From: Chitinophaga pinensis
Lineage (GTDB): Bacteria; Bacteroidota; Bacteroidia; B-17B0; Aurantibacillaceae
Direction: 5' to 3'
Assembly (NCBI GenBank): GCA_945887955.1
Contig: CAMCZO010000003.1
Coordinates: forward strand, 1 to 64,000
DNA: 64,000 bases
Shown: positions 44,928 through 53,774 of the stretch, piece by piece
Layout: every line of letters begins with the position of its first letter
How positions within the stretch are numbered: the stretch's first letter is position 1
Notes under the pieces: model-generated
The model's database searches: none
Told to the model about the DNA's origin: nothing
The model's input: the letters and a program-made list of their open reading frames with translations, nothing else
Translations under genes and position numbers: made by a program

Positions 44928-45944
44928 ATGTTCGATTTAAATAATAAGTCTATTCTTATCACCGGCGGGACAGGCTCCCTAGGACAACAATTAACCAAAA
45001 CCATTTTACATAAATGGCCCAATGTAAAACGTTTGGTTATTTTTTCTCGCGATGAACAAAAACAATTTCAAATGAATCAGGAATACCCTGAGTCAAAATA
45101 TGCCGCCATTCGCTATTTTATTGGCGACGTTCGCGATTACGACCGTTTGTTACGTGCCTTTGAGGGTATAGATTATGTGATACATGCAGCAGCAATGAAA
45201 CATGTGCACATTGCGGAGTATAACCCTATGGAATGTGTTAAGACTAATGTTTTAGGAGCCGAAAATGTTATAAACGCTGCGCTTGCAACTGGTGTTAAAA
45301 ATGTAGTTGCTTTATCTACTGATAAGGCGGCTGCACCTATAAATTTATATGGTGCAACAAAACTGTGTTCTGATAAATTATTTGTGGCAGCTAATAATAT
45401 AAAGGGCTTTAGAGATTTAAAATTTTCTGTTGTACGTTATGGCAACGTAATGGGTTCAAATGGTTCAGTGATACCTTTTTTTTTAAGCAAACGCAAGGAT
45501 GGTGTTTTACCGATAACGGATATCAACATGACGCGTTTCAATATTTCGCTGCAAGAAGGGGCAGACATGGTTTTGCATGCCATGGAAACTGCATGGGGCG
45601 GTGAAATATTTGTGCCAAAAATACCTTCTTATAAAATAACTGATATAGCAAAAGCCATTGGACCTGATTGTGAGCATAAGGTGATTGGTATCAGGCCGGG
45701 TGAAAAGGTACATGAGGAAATGATTACTTCTTCAGATTCATTTAGCACCTATGATTTAGGGAAGTATTATGCAATTACCCCTCAAGTACCAACTTGGAAT
45801 GTGGATGATTATAAAAAACATTTTAATGCAAATCCTGTAAAGCAAGGTTTTCAATACAATTCAGGAGAAAATACAGAATGGGTTGGAGTTGAAGATTTGA
45901 GAAAATTAATAAAAGAACATGTAGATTCAAATTTTTCTGTGTGA
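44928..45944 (+). CDS. pseB: UDP-N-acetylglucosamine 4,6-dehydratase, PseB type
   Basis: This 338-residue extended SDR has the cofactor motif GGTGSLGQQL at about 12-21. STDKAAAPINLYGATK places Asp132, Lys133 and Tyr141 at the same numbers as the catalytic residues of FlaA1/PseB, the inverting 4,6-dehydratase that starts pseudaminic acid synthesis from UDP-GlcNAc. It is the short soluble form, without the membrane domain of WbpM-type enzymes. PseG and NeuB-family genes downstream support a nonulosonate role. It overlaps the aldo/keto reductase gene by four bases. Confidence 0.9.
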   Translation: MFDLNNKSILITGGTGSLGQQLTKTILHKWPNVKRLVIFSRDEQKQFQMNQEYPESKYAAIRYFIGDVRDYDRLLRAFEGIDYVIHAAAMKHVHIAEYNPMECVKTNVLGAENVINAALATGVKNVVALSTDKAAAPINLYGATKLCSDKLFVAANNIKGFRDLKFSVVRYGNVMGSNGSVIPFFLSKRKDGVLPITDINMTRFNISLQEGADMVLHAMETAWGGEIFVPKIPSYKITDIAKAIGPDCEHKVIGIRPGEKVHEEMITSSDSFSTYDLGKYYAITPQVPTWNVDDYKKHFNANPVKQGFQYNSGENTEWVGVEDLRKLIKEHVDSNFSV

Positions 45945-46858
45945 TAGTGAATTCAAAAACAAGACAGTTTCAAAAATTGAAAGGCGCTGAAAAATTAATA
46001 TTAGGAACGGTCCAGTTAGGTTTAAATTATGGGATCAATAATATTTCAGGCAAACCGGCCTTAGAAGAAAGTTTCAAAATATTGGATACTTCATTTAAAG
46101 CTGGTATTTCTTTCCTAGATACAGCGGAAGCTTATGGTAACGCTGTAGAATTAATAGGCGAATACCATAAAAAGACCCCTCACAATTTTCATGTCATAAA
46201 TAAATTTGGAGCTTTAAGTGAGATCAGGGATCTAAATAAAAATGTAAAAGATAATTTACGAAAACTCAATATTCATTCCTTTTATGCTTACCTTTTTCAT
46301 TCGCCGGCAGATCTGACTAATTTAAAAAGCAATTCGGCATTCGTTAAAAAGCTTCAGGAACTAAAACAGGAAGGATTGATTGAACGATTGGGTATTTCAA
46401 TTTATACAAATACTGATTTTAAAGTCGCCATTGAAAACCCCTTAATTGAAGTGATCCAACTTCCTTTCAATATTTTGGATAATAATAATAAACGGCTTGA
46501 CTTATTGAAACTTGCAAAAGAAAAGAATAAAGAGATCTTCAGCCGTTCAGTTTTTTTGCAAGGATTGATCTATAAAGATCCTACAGAGTTAACTCATAAG
46601 CTTAAACCCTTATCAAAATACCTTGAGCGTTTAAAAAATATAGCTAGTGATCTAAAAATTTCCTTATCTCAATTAGCATTAAGTTATTCTTTGCACAATC
46701 CTTTTATTGATAAAGTATTGATAGGCGTTGAATCTGAAATTCAACTACTGAAAAATATACAAATGGCAAACGATGATTTTCAAACGGACTTTGCTATTAT
46801 TGACAGAAATATTAATGTGCAGGAAGAAGAATTATTATATCCATATAATTGGAATTAA
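45941..46858 (+). CDS. Aldo/keto reductase family protein
   Basis: This 305-residue TIM-barrel protein has the AKR tetrad: Asp and Tyr in FLDTAEAYG, Lys in VINKFG and His in YLFHSP. LGTVQLGLNYGINN at the N-terminus is typical of the AKR subgroup found in glycan and spore-coat loci next to NeuB genes. Its substrate is not established; it could reduce a keto group in a nonulosonate precursor. GTG at 45941 is used, and a second GTG two codons later is possible. It overlaps pseB and is followed closely by the first NeuB-family gene. Confidence 0.82.
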   Translation: MIVNSKTRQFQKLKGAEKLILGTVQLGLNYGINNISGKPALEESFKILDTSFKAGISFLDTAEAYGNAVELIGEYHKKTPHNFHVINKFGALSEIRDLNKNVKDNLRKLNIHSFYAYLFHSPADLTNLKSNSAFVKKLQELKQEGLIERLGISIYTNTDFKVAIENPLIEVIQLPFNILDNNNKRLDLLKLAKEKNKEIFSRSVFLQGLIYKDPTELTHKLKPLSKYLERLKNIASDLKISLSQLALSYSLHNPFIDKVLIGVESEIQLLKNIQMANDDFQTDFAIIDRNINVQEEELLYPYNWN

Positions 46859-46875
46859 AAATACAAAAAATTATT

Positions 46876-47859
46876 ATGAAAAAAACATACGTTATAGCTG
46901 AAATAGCACAAGGATTTGAAGGGGATATAAACCTTTGTAAACGCTTTATTAAATTGGCAAAACTAGTAGGTGCAAATGCCGTTAAATTCCAAATATTTAG
47001 AGCTGAGGAAATATGTACAACAGATTATAAATACTATGATTTATTTAAATCACTCGAAATTGATCCGCAGACTTGGACCGACATGATTGCTTTTGCAGAT
47101 GAACAAGGTCTTGATTTCTTTGTTGATATTTCTGGTTTAAAAACATTAAGTTGGATTGAAAACACTAAAATTAAAGGGTATAAAGTACATTCTACAGATT
47201 TAAAAAATTACGAATTACTAAATAAATTAAAAGATAAAAATGTAACAGTCTTCTTAGCAGCTGGTGGCGGGATTATCGAAGAGTTAGAAAAAGCAATTAA
47301 GATACTTGGTAAAAATAATATCATCATTATGTCAGGTTTTCAAGCCGAACCTAATTTGCATAGCGATGTAGAGTTAGATAAGCTAGAATACTTAAAATCT
47401 AAATTTGGAGTAGAAGTTGGTTATGCAGATCATTTTGATGCTAATTACTCTTTAGCAATTACACTTCCAGCTATGGCTGTTCTTAAAGGAGCAACCTACA
47501 TCGAAAAACATTTAACTATAGATAGAAATAATTTAGTTTTAGAAGATAATGTGTCAGCATTAAATCCTGATGAATTTATTCAAATGATGAAATTCATCAG
47601 GGATGTTGAAAAATTTACAGAAACTAAAAATGAATTTCCTTTAAGTGAAAGAGAACAAACCTATCGAAAAAACACAAAAAAAGTTGTACTTGCAAAGCAC
47701 ACTATTGAAGCTGGAACAGAAATTAAGAGTTCAGATTTAATGATGTTAAGAACGGGTAAAACATTTGAAAAAATAATTGATATCGAAACAGTGATTGGAA
47801 AAGCAGCTAAAGTCACTATTGCATCAGAGTCAGTTATTACAGAAGATTTAATTAAATAA
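46876..47859 (+). CDS. NeuB-family nonulosonic acid synthase, SpsE-like branch
   Basis: This 327-residue protein condenses phosphoenolpyruvate with a six-carbon amino sugar. It has the barrel motifs AEIAQGFEGD, ANAVKFQIF, GYADHFDAN and EKHLTIDRNN, then a C-terminal antifreeze-like SAF domain (VLAKHTIEAGTEI). The usual HC(T/V)SxYP element is replaced by MSGFQAEPN, so it is clearly a different branch from the second NeuB at 52755. It sits with an SpsF-like and a class III aminotransferase gene. ATG 46876 was chosen over an upstream in-frame TTG because MKKTYVIAE is the standard N-terminus. Confidence 0.85.
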   Translation: MKKTYVIAEIAQGFEGDINLCKRFIKLAKLVGANAVKFQIFRAEEICTTDYKYYDLFKSLEIDPQTWTDMIAFADEQGLDFFVDISGLKTLSWIENTKIKGYKVHSTDLKNYELLNKLKDKNVTVFLAAGGGIIEELEKAIKILGKNNIIIMSGFQAEPNLHSDVELDKLEYLKSKFGVEVGYADHFDANYSLAITLPAMAVLKGATYIEKHLTIDRNNLVLEDNVSALNPDEFIQMMKFIRDVEKFTETKNEFPLSEREQTYRKNTKKVVLAKHTIEAGTEIKSSDLMMLRTGKTFEKIIDIETVIGKAAKVTIASESVITEDLIK

Positions 47860-47868
47860 AAAATCACA

Positions 47869-48606
47869 ATGAAAATCATAGCCACACTAGCATGTCGAAA
47901 TAATTCTAAACGATTGTATGGAAAACCTTTACAATTACTTGAAAATTATTCTGTTTTGGAGTTCATGGTTAATCGTTTAAAAGAACAAAAAAAAATAGCA
48001 GATATTGTATTAGCAATTAGTGAAGTAAAAGGAAATGAGGCTTTTATAGAACTTGCCGAGCGTAATAACTTAAAATATATTGTAGGTGATGATAGAGATG
48101 TGTTAGGTAGATTAATTAAAGCATGCGAATTAGCAGGAGGTGATACTGTTTATAGAGTTACAACCGAATCACCTTTTGGTTATCTTGAAGGATTAGATGA
48201 AGCAATAGCATCGCATATCGAAAAAAATGCTGATTACACGGCTCATGCTAAGTTGCCTGATGGTGTTTTATTTGAATTAATTAAATTGGATGCACTAAAA
48301 CTATCTCATAAAAATGGTGAGTATAAACATAAGAGTGAATTAGTTAATTTATATATTGAAGATAATCCTTCGTTGTTTGTGAAAAATATTTTACAAATTG
48401 AAGATAAATGGCAAAGGCCAGATTATCGGTTAACAATTGATTTCCCTGAAGATTTAATATTTTTTAGAAAAATAATTAGACATTTTGGTGGTGATGATAA
48501 ATATATTCCTTACAAGGATTTAATTTCTTTCTTAGATGTAAATCCTAAATTACTAAAAATGGTTGAAAATATTACGGATGAGAATTACATTAAACCAGTA
48601 CATTAA
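47869..48606 (+). CDS. SpsF/PseF-like cytidylyltransferase
   Basis: This 245-residue protein has the nucleotidyltransferase N-terminus ATLACRNNSKRLYGKPL (CMP-sugar synthetase/SpsF type), the GDDRDVLGRL segment and YRLTIDFPEDL near 190-200. It should activate a nonulosonic acid as the CMP sugar. It is the only such gene in the window although two NeuB-family synthases are present, so it may serve both or the second enzyme may be elsewhere. It is ten bases after NeuB branch 1 and twelve before the class III aminotransferase. Confidence 0.8.
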   Translation: MKIIATLACRNNSKRLYGKPLQLLENYSVLEFMVNRLKEQKKIADIVLAISEVKGNEAFIELAERNNLKYIVGDDRDVLGRLIKACELAGGDTVYRVTTESPFGYLEGLDEAIASHIEKNADYTAHAKLPDGVLFELIKLDALKLSHKNGEYKHKSELVNLYIEDNPSLFVKNILQIEDKWQRPDYRLTIDFPEDLIFFRKIIRHFGGDDKYIPYKDLISFLDVNPKLLKMVENITDENYIKPVH

Positions 48607-48617
48607 TAATAAACATT

Positions 48618-49946
48618 ATGATAACGAACTTTAAAAATTCTGATGAATACAGAAAAAAAATCCATAATCTAATACCAGGTGGCGCTCACACTTATTCTAA
48701 AGGAGATGATCAATTTCCTTTATTATCACCTGCAGCTATTTCTTATGGTAAGGGTGGTTATTTGTTTGATATAGATGATAATAAGTTTTTAGATTGTTCA
48801 ATGGGTTTAACGTCAGTAAGTTTAGGCCATGCCTATGAACCTATTATTAATAGAATAAAACTAGAGTTAGATAAAGGTGTTAATTTCATGAGGCCTTCAA
48901 TTATTGAAGGTGAGATGGCTGAAAAATTTTTATCATTAGTTCCGCAGCATGATATGATAAAGTTTGCTAAAAACGGATCAATCGTAACAACCGCTGCGGT
49001 TAAATTAGCTAGAGCTAAAACTGGAAGAAAATTGGTTGCTTTCCCTTCTGACCATCCATTTTATAGTTATGATGATTGGTTTATTGCTAAAACAGCTTGT
49101 AATTTAGGTATACCAGATGAAATAATTGATTTATCAGTAACGTTTAAGTCGAATGATTTAAAATCACTCGAAGAATTATTCTCTAAATACCCAAATCAAA
49201 TTGCATGTGTTATTACGGAACCAGAAAGAAGTGTTGATGTTGAAATTGATTGTGCTAAATTTATAAAAGAAGCAATTGAGTTAACTCATAAAAATGAAGC
49301 ATTGTTTATTTTAGATGAGATGATTACGGGCTTTAAAACAGATTTTCCTGGGTCAATTAAAAAGTTTAATATAAAGCCTGATATGGCTACTTGGGGGAAA
49401 GGCATAGCGAACGGTTTTTCATTTTGTGCATTAACTGGCACAAAAGATGTAATGGAGTTAGGAGGTATTAGAAATACTGGTAGTGAAAAAGTATTCTTGG
49501 TGTCAACAACTCATGGGGGTGAAACCCATACGATTGCTGCTGGATTAGCTACTATACATGAATTTGAAAAAAATAAAGTCATAGAAAAAAATCAAGCGTT
49601 AGGAGATTATTTTGTATCTGAAGTTAATAAAGTCATTTTAGCAAAACGCTTACAGGCATTTGTGTCAGTATCTAATTCTAATTGGATGCCTATTTTATCT
49701 TTTAAAAATAAAAATGGTGATGTTTGTAACGGAATGAGAACTTATGTTTTACAGGAGTTAATTAAAAAGGGTGTTTTATGTCAAGGGATATTTATACCAT
49801 GCTTTAATCATACGAAATTCGACGTCGATTTTTTTTGCGAAGGGTTAGATTTTGCTTTAAATAATTATGAGCAAATTTCAGAAATGGGATATGAAAATGT
49901 TTTAATAGGTTCTCCAACTAAACCTGTATTTAGAAAATTCTTGTAA
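48618..49946 (+). CDS. Class III aminotransferase (glutamate-1-semialdehyde aminomutase-like)
   Basis: This 442-residue PLP enzyme resembles HemL: IPGGAHTYSKGDDQFP at the start, LDEMITGFKTDFPG near 233-246 and the lysine K261 in TWGKGIANGFS. It lies in a glycan operon between a cytidylyltransferase and a candidate transferase gene, with no haem genes around, so haem biosynthesis is unlikely. Such proteins recur next to SpsE/SpsF-like genes; an amino transfer on a nonulosonate or a small acyl substituent is possible but not established. Confidence 0.82.
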   Translation: MITNFKNSDEYRKKIHNLIPGGAHTYSKGDDQFPLLSPAAISYGKGGYLFDIDDNKFLDCSMGLTSVSLGHAYEPIINRIKLELDKGVNFMRPSIIEGEMAEKFLSLVPQHDMIKFAKNGSIVTTAAVKLARAKTGRKLVAFPSDHPFYSYDDWFIAKTACNLGIPDEIIDLSVTFKSNDLKSLEELFSKYPNQIACVITEPERSVDVEIDCAKFIKEAIELTHKNEALFILDEMITGFKTDFPGSIKKFNIKPDMATWGKGIANGFSFCALTGTKDVMELGGIRNTGSEKVFLVSTTHGGETHTIAAGLATIHEFEKNKVIEKNQALGDYFVSEVNKVILAKRLQAFVSVSNSNWMPILSFKNKNGDVCNGMRTYVLQELIKKGVLCQGIFIPCFNHTKFDVDFFCEGLDFALNNYEQISEMGYENVLIGSPTKPVFRKFL

Positions 49947-49953
49947 ATTTAAC

Positions 49954-51285
49954 ATGTTCTTTAGTTTTTTTAAAGTAGTATATTATTTTCATTTTTCAAT
50001 TTTCCTTTCTCTATTTGATATTAAGTTGTTTGATGTTAAATTATATCATGCGGGTATTTCTTTGAAAAAAAAAACTTTTCGATTTTTATCTGAATCATAT
50101 AGTGATAATCTTATTACATTAAGAATTTTTAAAGCAATTTGGTTCAAATCTTTTGATAATTCAAGGGCTTATATTAAACTTAATAGTGATTCTAACGAAG
50201 CTGTTTTTGATATACTTAATTCTTCTTTTGATATAAGAATAGAATACGTTGAAAAATTATCAAAAAAAGATATGGGTTTTTTCATAGCTAAGAGTAATTT
50301 GTTATTCATAGACAATTATTTGCAGAAAGTCCTAGTTTTACTTTATTTAATAGTTGTATTTATTCCTGTGCTTTTCATTTCTATAATTTCAAAAAACAAA
50401 GTATCAGCTCCTCTTTTTGTTCAGGAATTAATTGAGGCGTTTAATCTTTTGGTACTATTAAAAAAAGAAAAAATAAAAAAAGTACATTATTTTTGTATTT
50501 ACGAAAGAGATGCTAATTTATGCGCTTATGTTTTGATGAAAAATGGGTTTATAGTTAATAAAATCCCATCTGAAGTACCTTTAGTTTTTGCTAATAAAGT
50601 AATTGTTGCCAATCAATTAAGTTTTTGCTTTGGTTATCAACAAGAAGAGTTTTTTTATTATAAAGACACAATGTTTGTTGATACAACACAACAATGGCTT
50701 CCAGAATTATTTTTTAAGACACCAATAAATATACTTAGTTCATCAATTAAAAACAGTGAAGTTATTTATGAAATTGGATTTTTTTCGAGTGGTAACTGGC
50801 TTCGAGATAAACTTGGTGATGTTGATTTGGGAACTGATGATTTAAAAAATGAAAATAGTATTTTAAATATATTGGTAAATTTTGTATGCCAAAACAATCT
50901 TAAAATGTGTATTTTTTTACACCCCATAGAGAAGAAAACCGCAAATCTAAATTTTTCATTGAAGCATTATGAATTAATCCTGAAAAATCAAAATATTACT
51001 ATTGCAGATATAAATGAACCTTCAATTAATGGATTTGATAAAATAAATATTGGAATTGCTCAATACAGTACTATTATGTTCGAACGAATTGTTTTGGGCT
51101 ATAAAACCATTATTGCTCCTTGGGGTCATTCAAATTTCCCCATCAAAAACAGTACATTAAGTAATTGTTGTGCATTAAACGAATCCGAATTAATTAAAAA
51201 ACTCAATGAGTTATTGCCAATTACTGTAAGTGAGTATTTTATTAAAACGGATTTAAATAAATATGTCCATAATTATAAATTTTGA
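49954..51285 (+). CDS. Protein of unknown family; candidate nonulosonate transferase
   Basis: I do not recognise a family with confidence. The 443-residue product has a hydrophobic segment near 123-146 and otherwise looks soluble and alpha/beta. In the C-terminal half, FLHPIEKK near 320-327 and QYSTIMFERIVLG near 370-382 resemble the HP motif and the later Ser-containing motif of GT-B sialyl/polysialyltransferases (GT52/GT38-like), where the HP pair binds the CMP donor. The gene lies between the cytidylyltransferase/aminotransferase pair and PseG, a place where a nonulosonate transferase would be expected. This is inference from motif and context. Confidence 0.5.
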   Translation: MFFSFFKVVYYFHFSIFLSLFDIKLFDVKLYHAGISLKKKTFRFLSESYSDNLITLRIFKAIWFKSFDNSRAYIKLNSDSNEAVFDILNSSFDIRIEYVEKLSKKDMGFFIAKSNLLFIDNYLQKVLVLLYLIVVFIPVLFISIISKNKVSAPLFVQELIEAFNLLVLLKKEKIKKVHYFCIYERDANLCAYVLMKNGFIVNKIPSEVPLVFANKVIVANQLSFCFGYQQEEFFYYKDTMFVDTTQQWLPELFFKTPINILSSSIKNSEVIYEIGFFSSGNWLRDKLGDVDLGTDDLKNENSILNILVNFVCQNNLKMCIFLHPIEKKTANLNFSLKHYELILKNQNITIADINEPSINGFDKINIGIAQYSTIMFERIVLGYKTIIAPWGHSNFPIKNSTLSNCCALNESELIKKLNELLPITVSEYFIKTDLNKYVHNYKF

Positions 51286-52316
51286 CAGATATAAAACCTA
51301 TAATATTTGTAAGAACTGATGCTAATAATGCTATAGGTATGGGACATTTAATAAGGTGTTTTGCCTTAGCGAAAATGCTCGAGTCGAGTTTTAATGTCAA
51401 ATTTATATTTACAAATACAGATGAGTTAATTGCAAATAAATTTTTGGAAAATTCATATGATTCATTTTGGATTAATGGATCTGATAAATTAAATGAGGCA
51501 GAAGAAGTTACCAATTATGTAAGAAGCAATAATGCATTCGCATTAATTTTAGATGGGTATCAATTTGATTCAGAATATCAAAAAAAAGTTTATGATAGTT
51601 CGTTTAAGCTAATTTACATTGATGATTTAATTTACCCAAATTATTTTTGTGATTTAGTAATTAACCAAGCAGATATATTGCAAGAGCGTTATAAAACAAA
51701 TATGCAAACAAAGTATTTATTAGGGGTACGTTATGTATTACTTAGGCCAGATTTTTTGAAAGTAGCGAAAGATGGTCTTCGAGAAATAAATTCAATAAAA
51801 AACATATTTATTAGTTTTGGGGGGGGGGATGTTAATAATACAACATTAAAAGTTTTAAAGGCCTTATTAGTTTTAAATATAGAATGTAGTATACATCTAT
51901 TAAGTGGCCCGCTAAATCAAAATAGTAGCGAAATAGGTAATTTGTGTAGCGAAAAATCTACACTTAATTTTTATTCTAATTTATCGAGTAGTCAAGTAAA
52001 AGAATTAATAGCTAATTGTGATTTGGCATTAATCCCAAATAGCAATTTATCGTTGGAAGCTTGTGCTGTTCAAATTTTGATGATTACTGGTATTACCGCA
52101 AATAATCAATTAGGTTATTACAACTCTTTTCAAGCAAATAAATTATCTCTTGGTATTGGCAATTGGGATGATGCTAGTGAGGATGAAATTGTAGCCTCGG
52201 TAAAAAAAATAATTAATTTTAATTCCGAAGAAAAGAATACTCAGCTATTAAATCAACATAAGTATATAGATGGATTTTCTTCAGAAAGAATTTTACATCA
52301 AATAAATACTATTTAA
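51282..52316 (+). CDS. pseG: PseG-like UDP-sugar hydrolase
   Basis: PseG removes UDP from UDP-2,4-diacetamido-2,4,6-trideoxy-beta-L-altrose before NeuB-type condensation. The 344-residue GT-B-fold product begins FVRTDANNAIGMGHLIRCFALA in family style, with the catalytic His in GMGH near residue 19. ISFGGGDVNN near 178-187 corresponds to the FGGSD donor loop, with Gly in place of Ser encoded by a ten-G run. NSNLSLEACAV is the later motif. The start is TTG at 51282, overlapping the preceding stop. It is followed by a GNAT gene with a one-base overlap. Confidence 0.87.
   Translation: MTDIKPIIFVRTDANNAIGMGHLIRCFALAKMLESSFNVKFIFTNTDELIANKFLENSYDSFWINGSDKLNEAEEVTNYVRSNNAFALILDGYQFDSEYQKKVYDSSFKLIYIDDLIYPNYFCDLVINQADILQERYKTNMQTKYLLGVRYVLLRPDFLKVAKDGLREINSIKNIFISFGGGDVNNTTLKVLKALLVLNIECSIHLLSGPLNQNSSEIGNLCSEKSTLNFYSNLSSSQVKELIANCDLALIPNSNLSLEACAVQILMITGITANNQLGYYNSFQANKLSLGIGNWDDASEDEIVASVKKIINFNSEEKNTQLLNQHKYIDGFSSERILHQINTI
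51819..51828 (+). repeat. Ten-G homopolymer within pseG
   Basis: Ten consecutive G bases encode Gly-Gly-Gly and the first base of Asp in the FGGGD loop. It is by far the longest G run seen in this AT-rich window, where other runs reach five. Gain or loss of one G would shift the frame about halfway through pseG. Confidence 0.9.
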
Positions 52317-52762
52317 TGAATTTTTGTCAAATCACGAAGGAAGAGCTACAAAAAAATAGTGATAATTATTTAAGATTAATAAATGATTGGAAATATTGTG
52401 ATTGGAACGAAGAAAATTTCCTTTACGAATTGCCGTTCAAATGGGAATTCTCATTTTCATTAAATAGTAATAATGAGCTCGTTGGTTTTTGTATTGCTTC
52501 AAATAAAATCCCTGAAGTATATTATATCCATTTATTATTTATATCGCCTAATTTTAGGGGTAATTCGTTAGGCTTGAACTTATTATTATATGCACAAGAA
52601 ATTGCAAGTAAACATAATATAAACATTATAGAATTAAGATGCCCTGAATCAAATGAACAAGCCTTAAACTTTTACTTAAAAAATGGGTTTAAAGTAAAAC
52701 AAAAAATTAAAGACGACACAAGCGGAAATGAAATGGATTATTATTTAGAATTAAATGTTTAA
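52316..52762 (+). CDS. GNAT family acetyltransferase (PseH-like position)
   Basis: This 148-residue protein has the GNAT core: FCIASNKIPEVYYIHLLFISPNFRGNSLGLNLL contains strand 4 and the acetyl-CoA loop (P-N-F-R-G-N-S-L-G), and RCPESNEQALNFYLKNGFK ends the fold. The position between pseG and a NeuB gene is where PseH, the C4 N-acetyltransferase of the pseudaminic pathway, is expected; sequence identity to PseH itself cannot be judged here. It overlaps pseG by one base and the NeuB gene by eight. Confidence 0.82.
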   Translation: MNFCQITKEELQKNSDNYLRLINDWKYCDWNEENFLYELPFKWEFSFSLNSNNELVGFCIASNKIPEVYYIHLLFISPNFRGNSLGLNLLLYAQEIASKHNINIIELRCPESNEQALNFYLKNGFKVKQKIKDDTSGNEMDYYLELNV

Positions 52763-53774
52763 AATGAAAAATTCATATATAATTTCAGAAATTGGCAATA
52801 ATCACAATGGTGATCTTAAAAAGGCTCTAAAGCTTATTGATGCTAGTTATAATGCGGGAGTAGATGCAGTTAAATTTCAAACTTTTAGAGGAATCGATAT
52901 TGTTAGTCCTAAGGTAAAAGCTGATGAATATAAGGGATGGGATGTGAAGGGGTTTGAATTTTGGTATCAGTTTTTAGATACAATAGCACTAAAACTAGAG
53001 GATCATCAAGCGGTTATTGATTACACGAATTCAAAGGGAATAGATTTTATAACAACACCTACATCACCTTATATCGTTAATTTTTTGGAAACATTGAATG
53101 GTATAAAAGCGTATAAGGTTGCATCAATGGATTTAAATAATATACCCTTATTGCAAGCAATTGCTAAATCGAACAAAGAAGTTATTATGTCTACTGGTAT
53201 GGGCGACATGATTGATATTGCTAAGGCTGTTGAAATATTTAAAAACCAAAAATTAAGTATTTTGCATTGCGTGAGTGATTATCCTCTAGATCCATCAAAA
53301 GCTTTTTTAAATAATATAATTGAATTGAAAAATTGTTTTCCAAATTATGATATTGGTTTTTCAGATCATTCTTTAGGTCATGAATTATGTATTGCAGCAA
53401 GATGTTTGGGAGCTATTATATTTGAAAAACATATTACATTAGATAGAAATGATCCAAATCCGGCAGAGCATCATTTTGCATTGGAACCAAATGAATTTAA
53501 GGTTTTAGTAAATTGGTTAAGAGATATTGATACGAATATAAATTCAACTGGATTTTTAAGAAGTGAATCGGAAAAAATAAATAAATATAAATATAGAAGA
53601 AGTTATCATTACTTAACTGAAATGAAAAAGGGAGATTTGGTTGAATTAAATAAATTAACTTTAATTAGACCAGGTGATGGAATTTCCGATAACGATTTAG
53701 ATAAAGTATGTGGAAAACCATTAACAAAATCAGTTAACGTATTTGACCCATGCTTAGTTTCTGATATTTTATAA
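52755..53774 (+). CDS. pseI: NeuB-family nonulosonic acid synthase, PseI/NeuB branch
   Basis: This 339-residue synthase condenses phosphoenolpyruvate with the sugar released by PseG. It has EIGNNHNGDL, AVKFQTF, the HCVSDYPLDP element, GFSDHSLGHE and EKHITLDRNDPNPAEHHF, all canonical, then a SAF-like C-terminal region. It is thus the conventional PseI/LegI/NeuB type and differs from the branch at 46876. Pseudaminic, legionaminic or sialic product cannot be separated by eye; the PseB and PseG neighbours favour pseudaminic acid. An ATG three codons downstream (52764) is an alternative start. Confidence 0.87.
   Translation: MFKMKNSYIISEIGNNHNGDLKKALKLIDASYNAGVDAVKFQTFRGIDIVSPKVKADEYKGWDVKGFEFWYQFLDTIALKLEDHQAVIDYTNSKGIDFITTPTSPYIVNFLETLNGIKAYKVASMDLNNIPLLQAIAKSNKEVIMSTGMGDMIDIAKAVEIFKNQKLSILHCVSDYPLDPSKAFLNNIIELKNCFPNYDIGFSDHSLGHELCIAARCLGAIIFEKHITLDRNDPNPAEHHFALEPNEFKVLVNWLRDIDTNINSTGFLRSESEKINKYKYRRSYHYLTEMKKGDLVELNKLTLIRPGDGISDNDLDKVCGKPLTKSVNVFDPCLVSDIL

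Noticed and set aside
48618..49946. Haem biosynthesis hemL
   Set aside because: The fold matches, but the gene is embedded in a nonulosonate operon and no haem genes are near.
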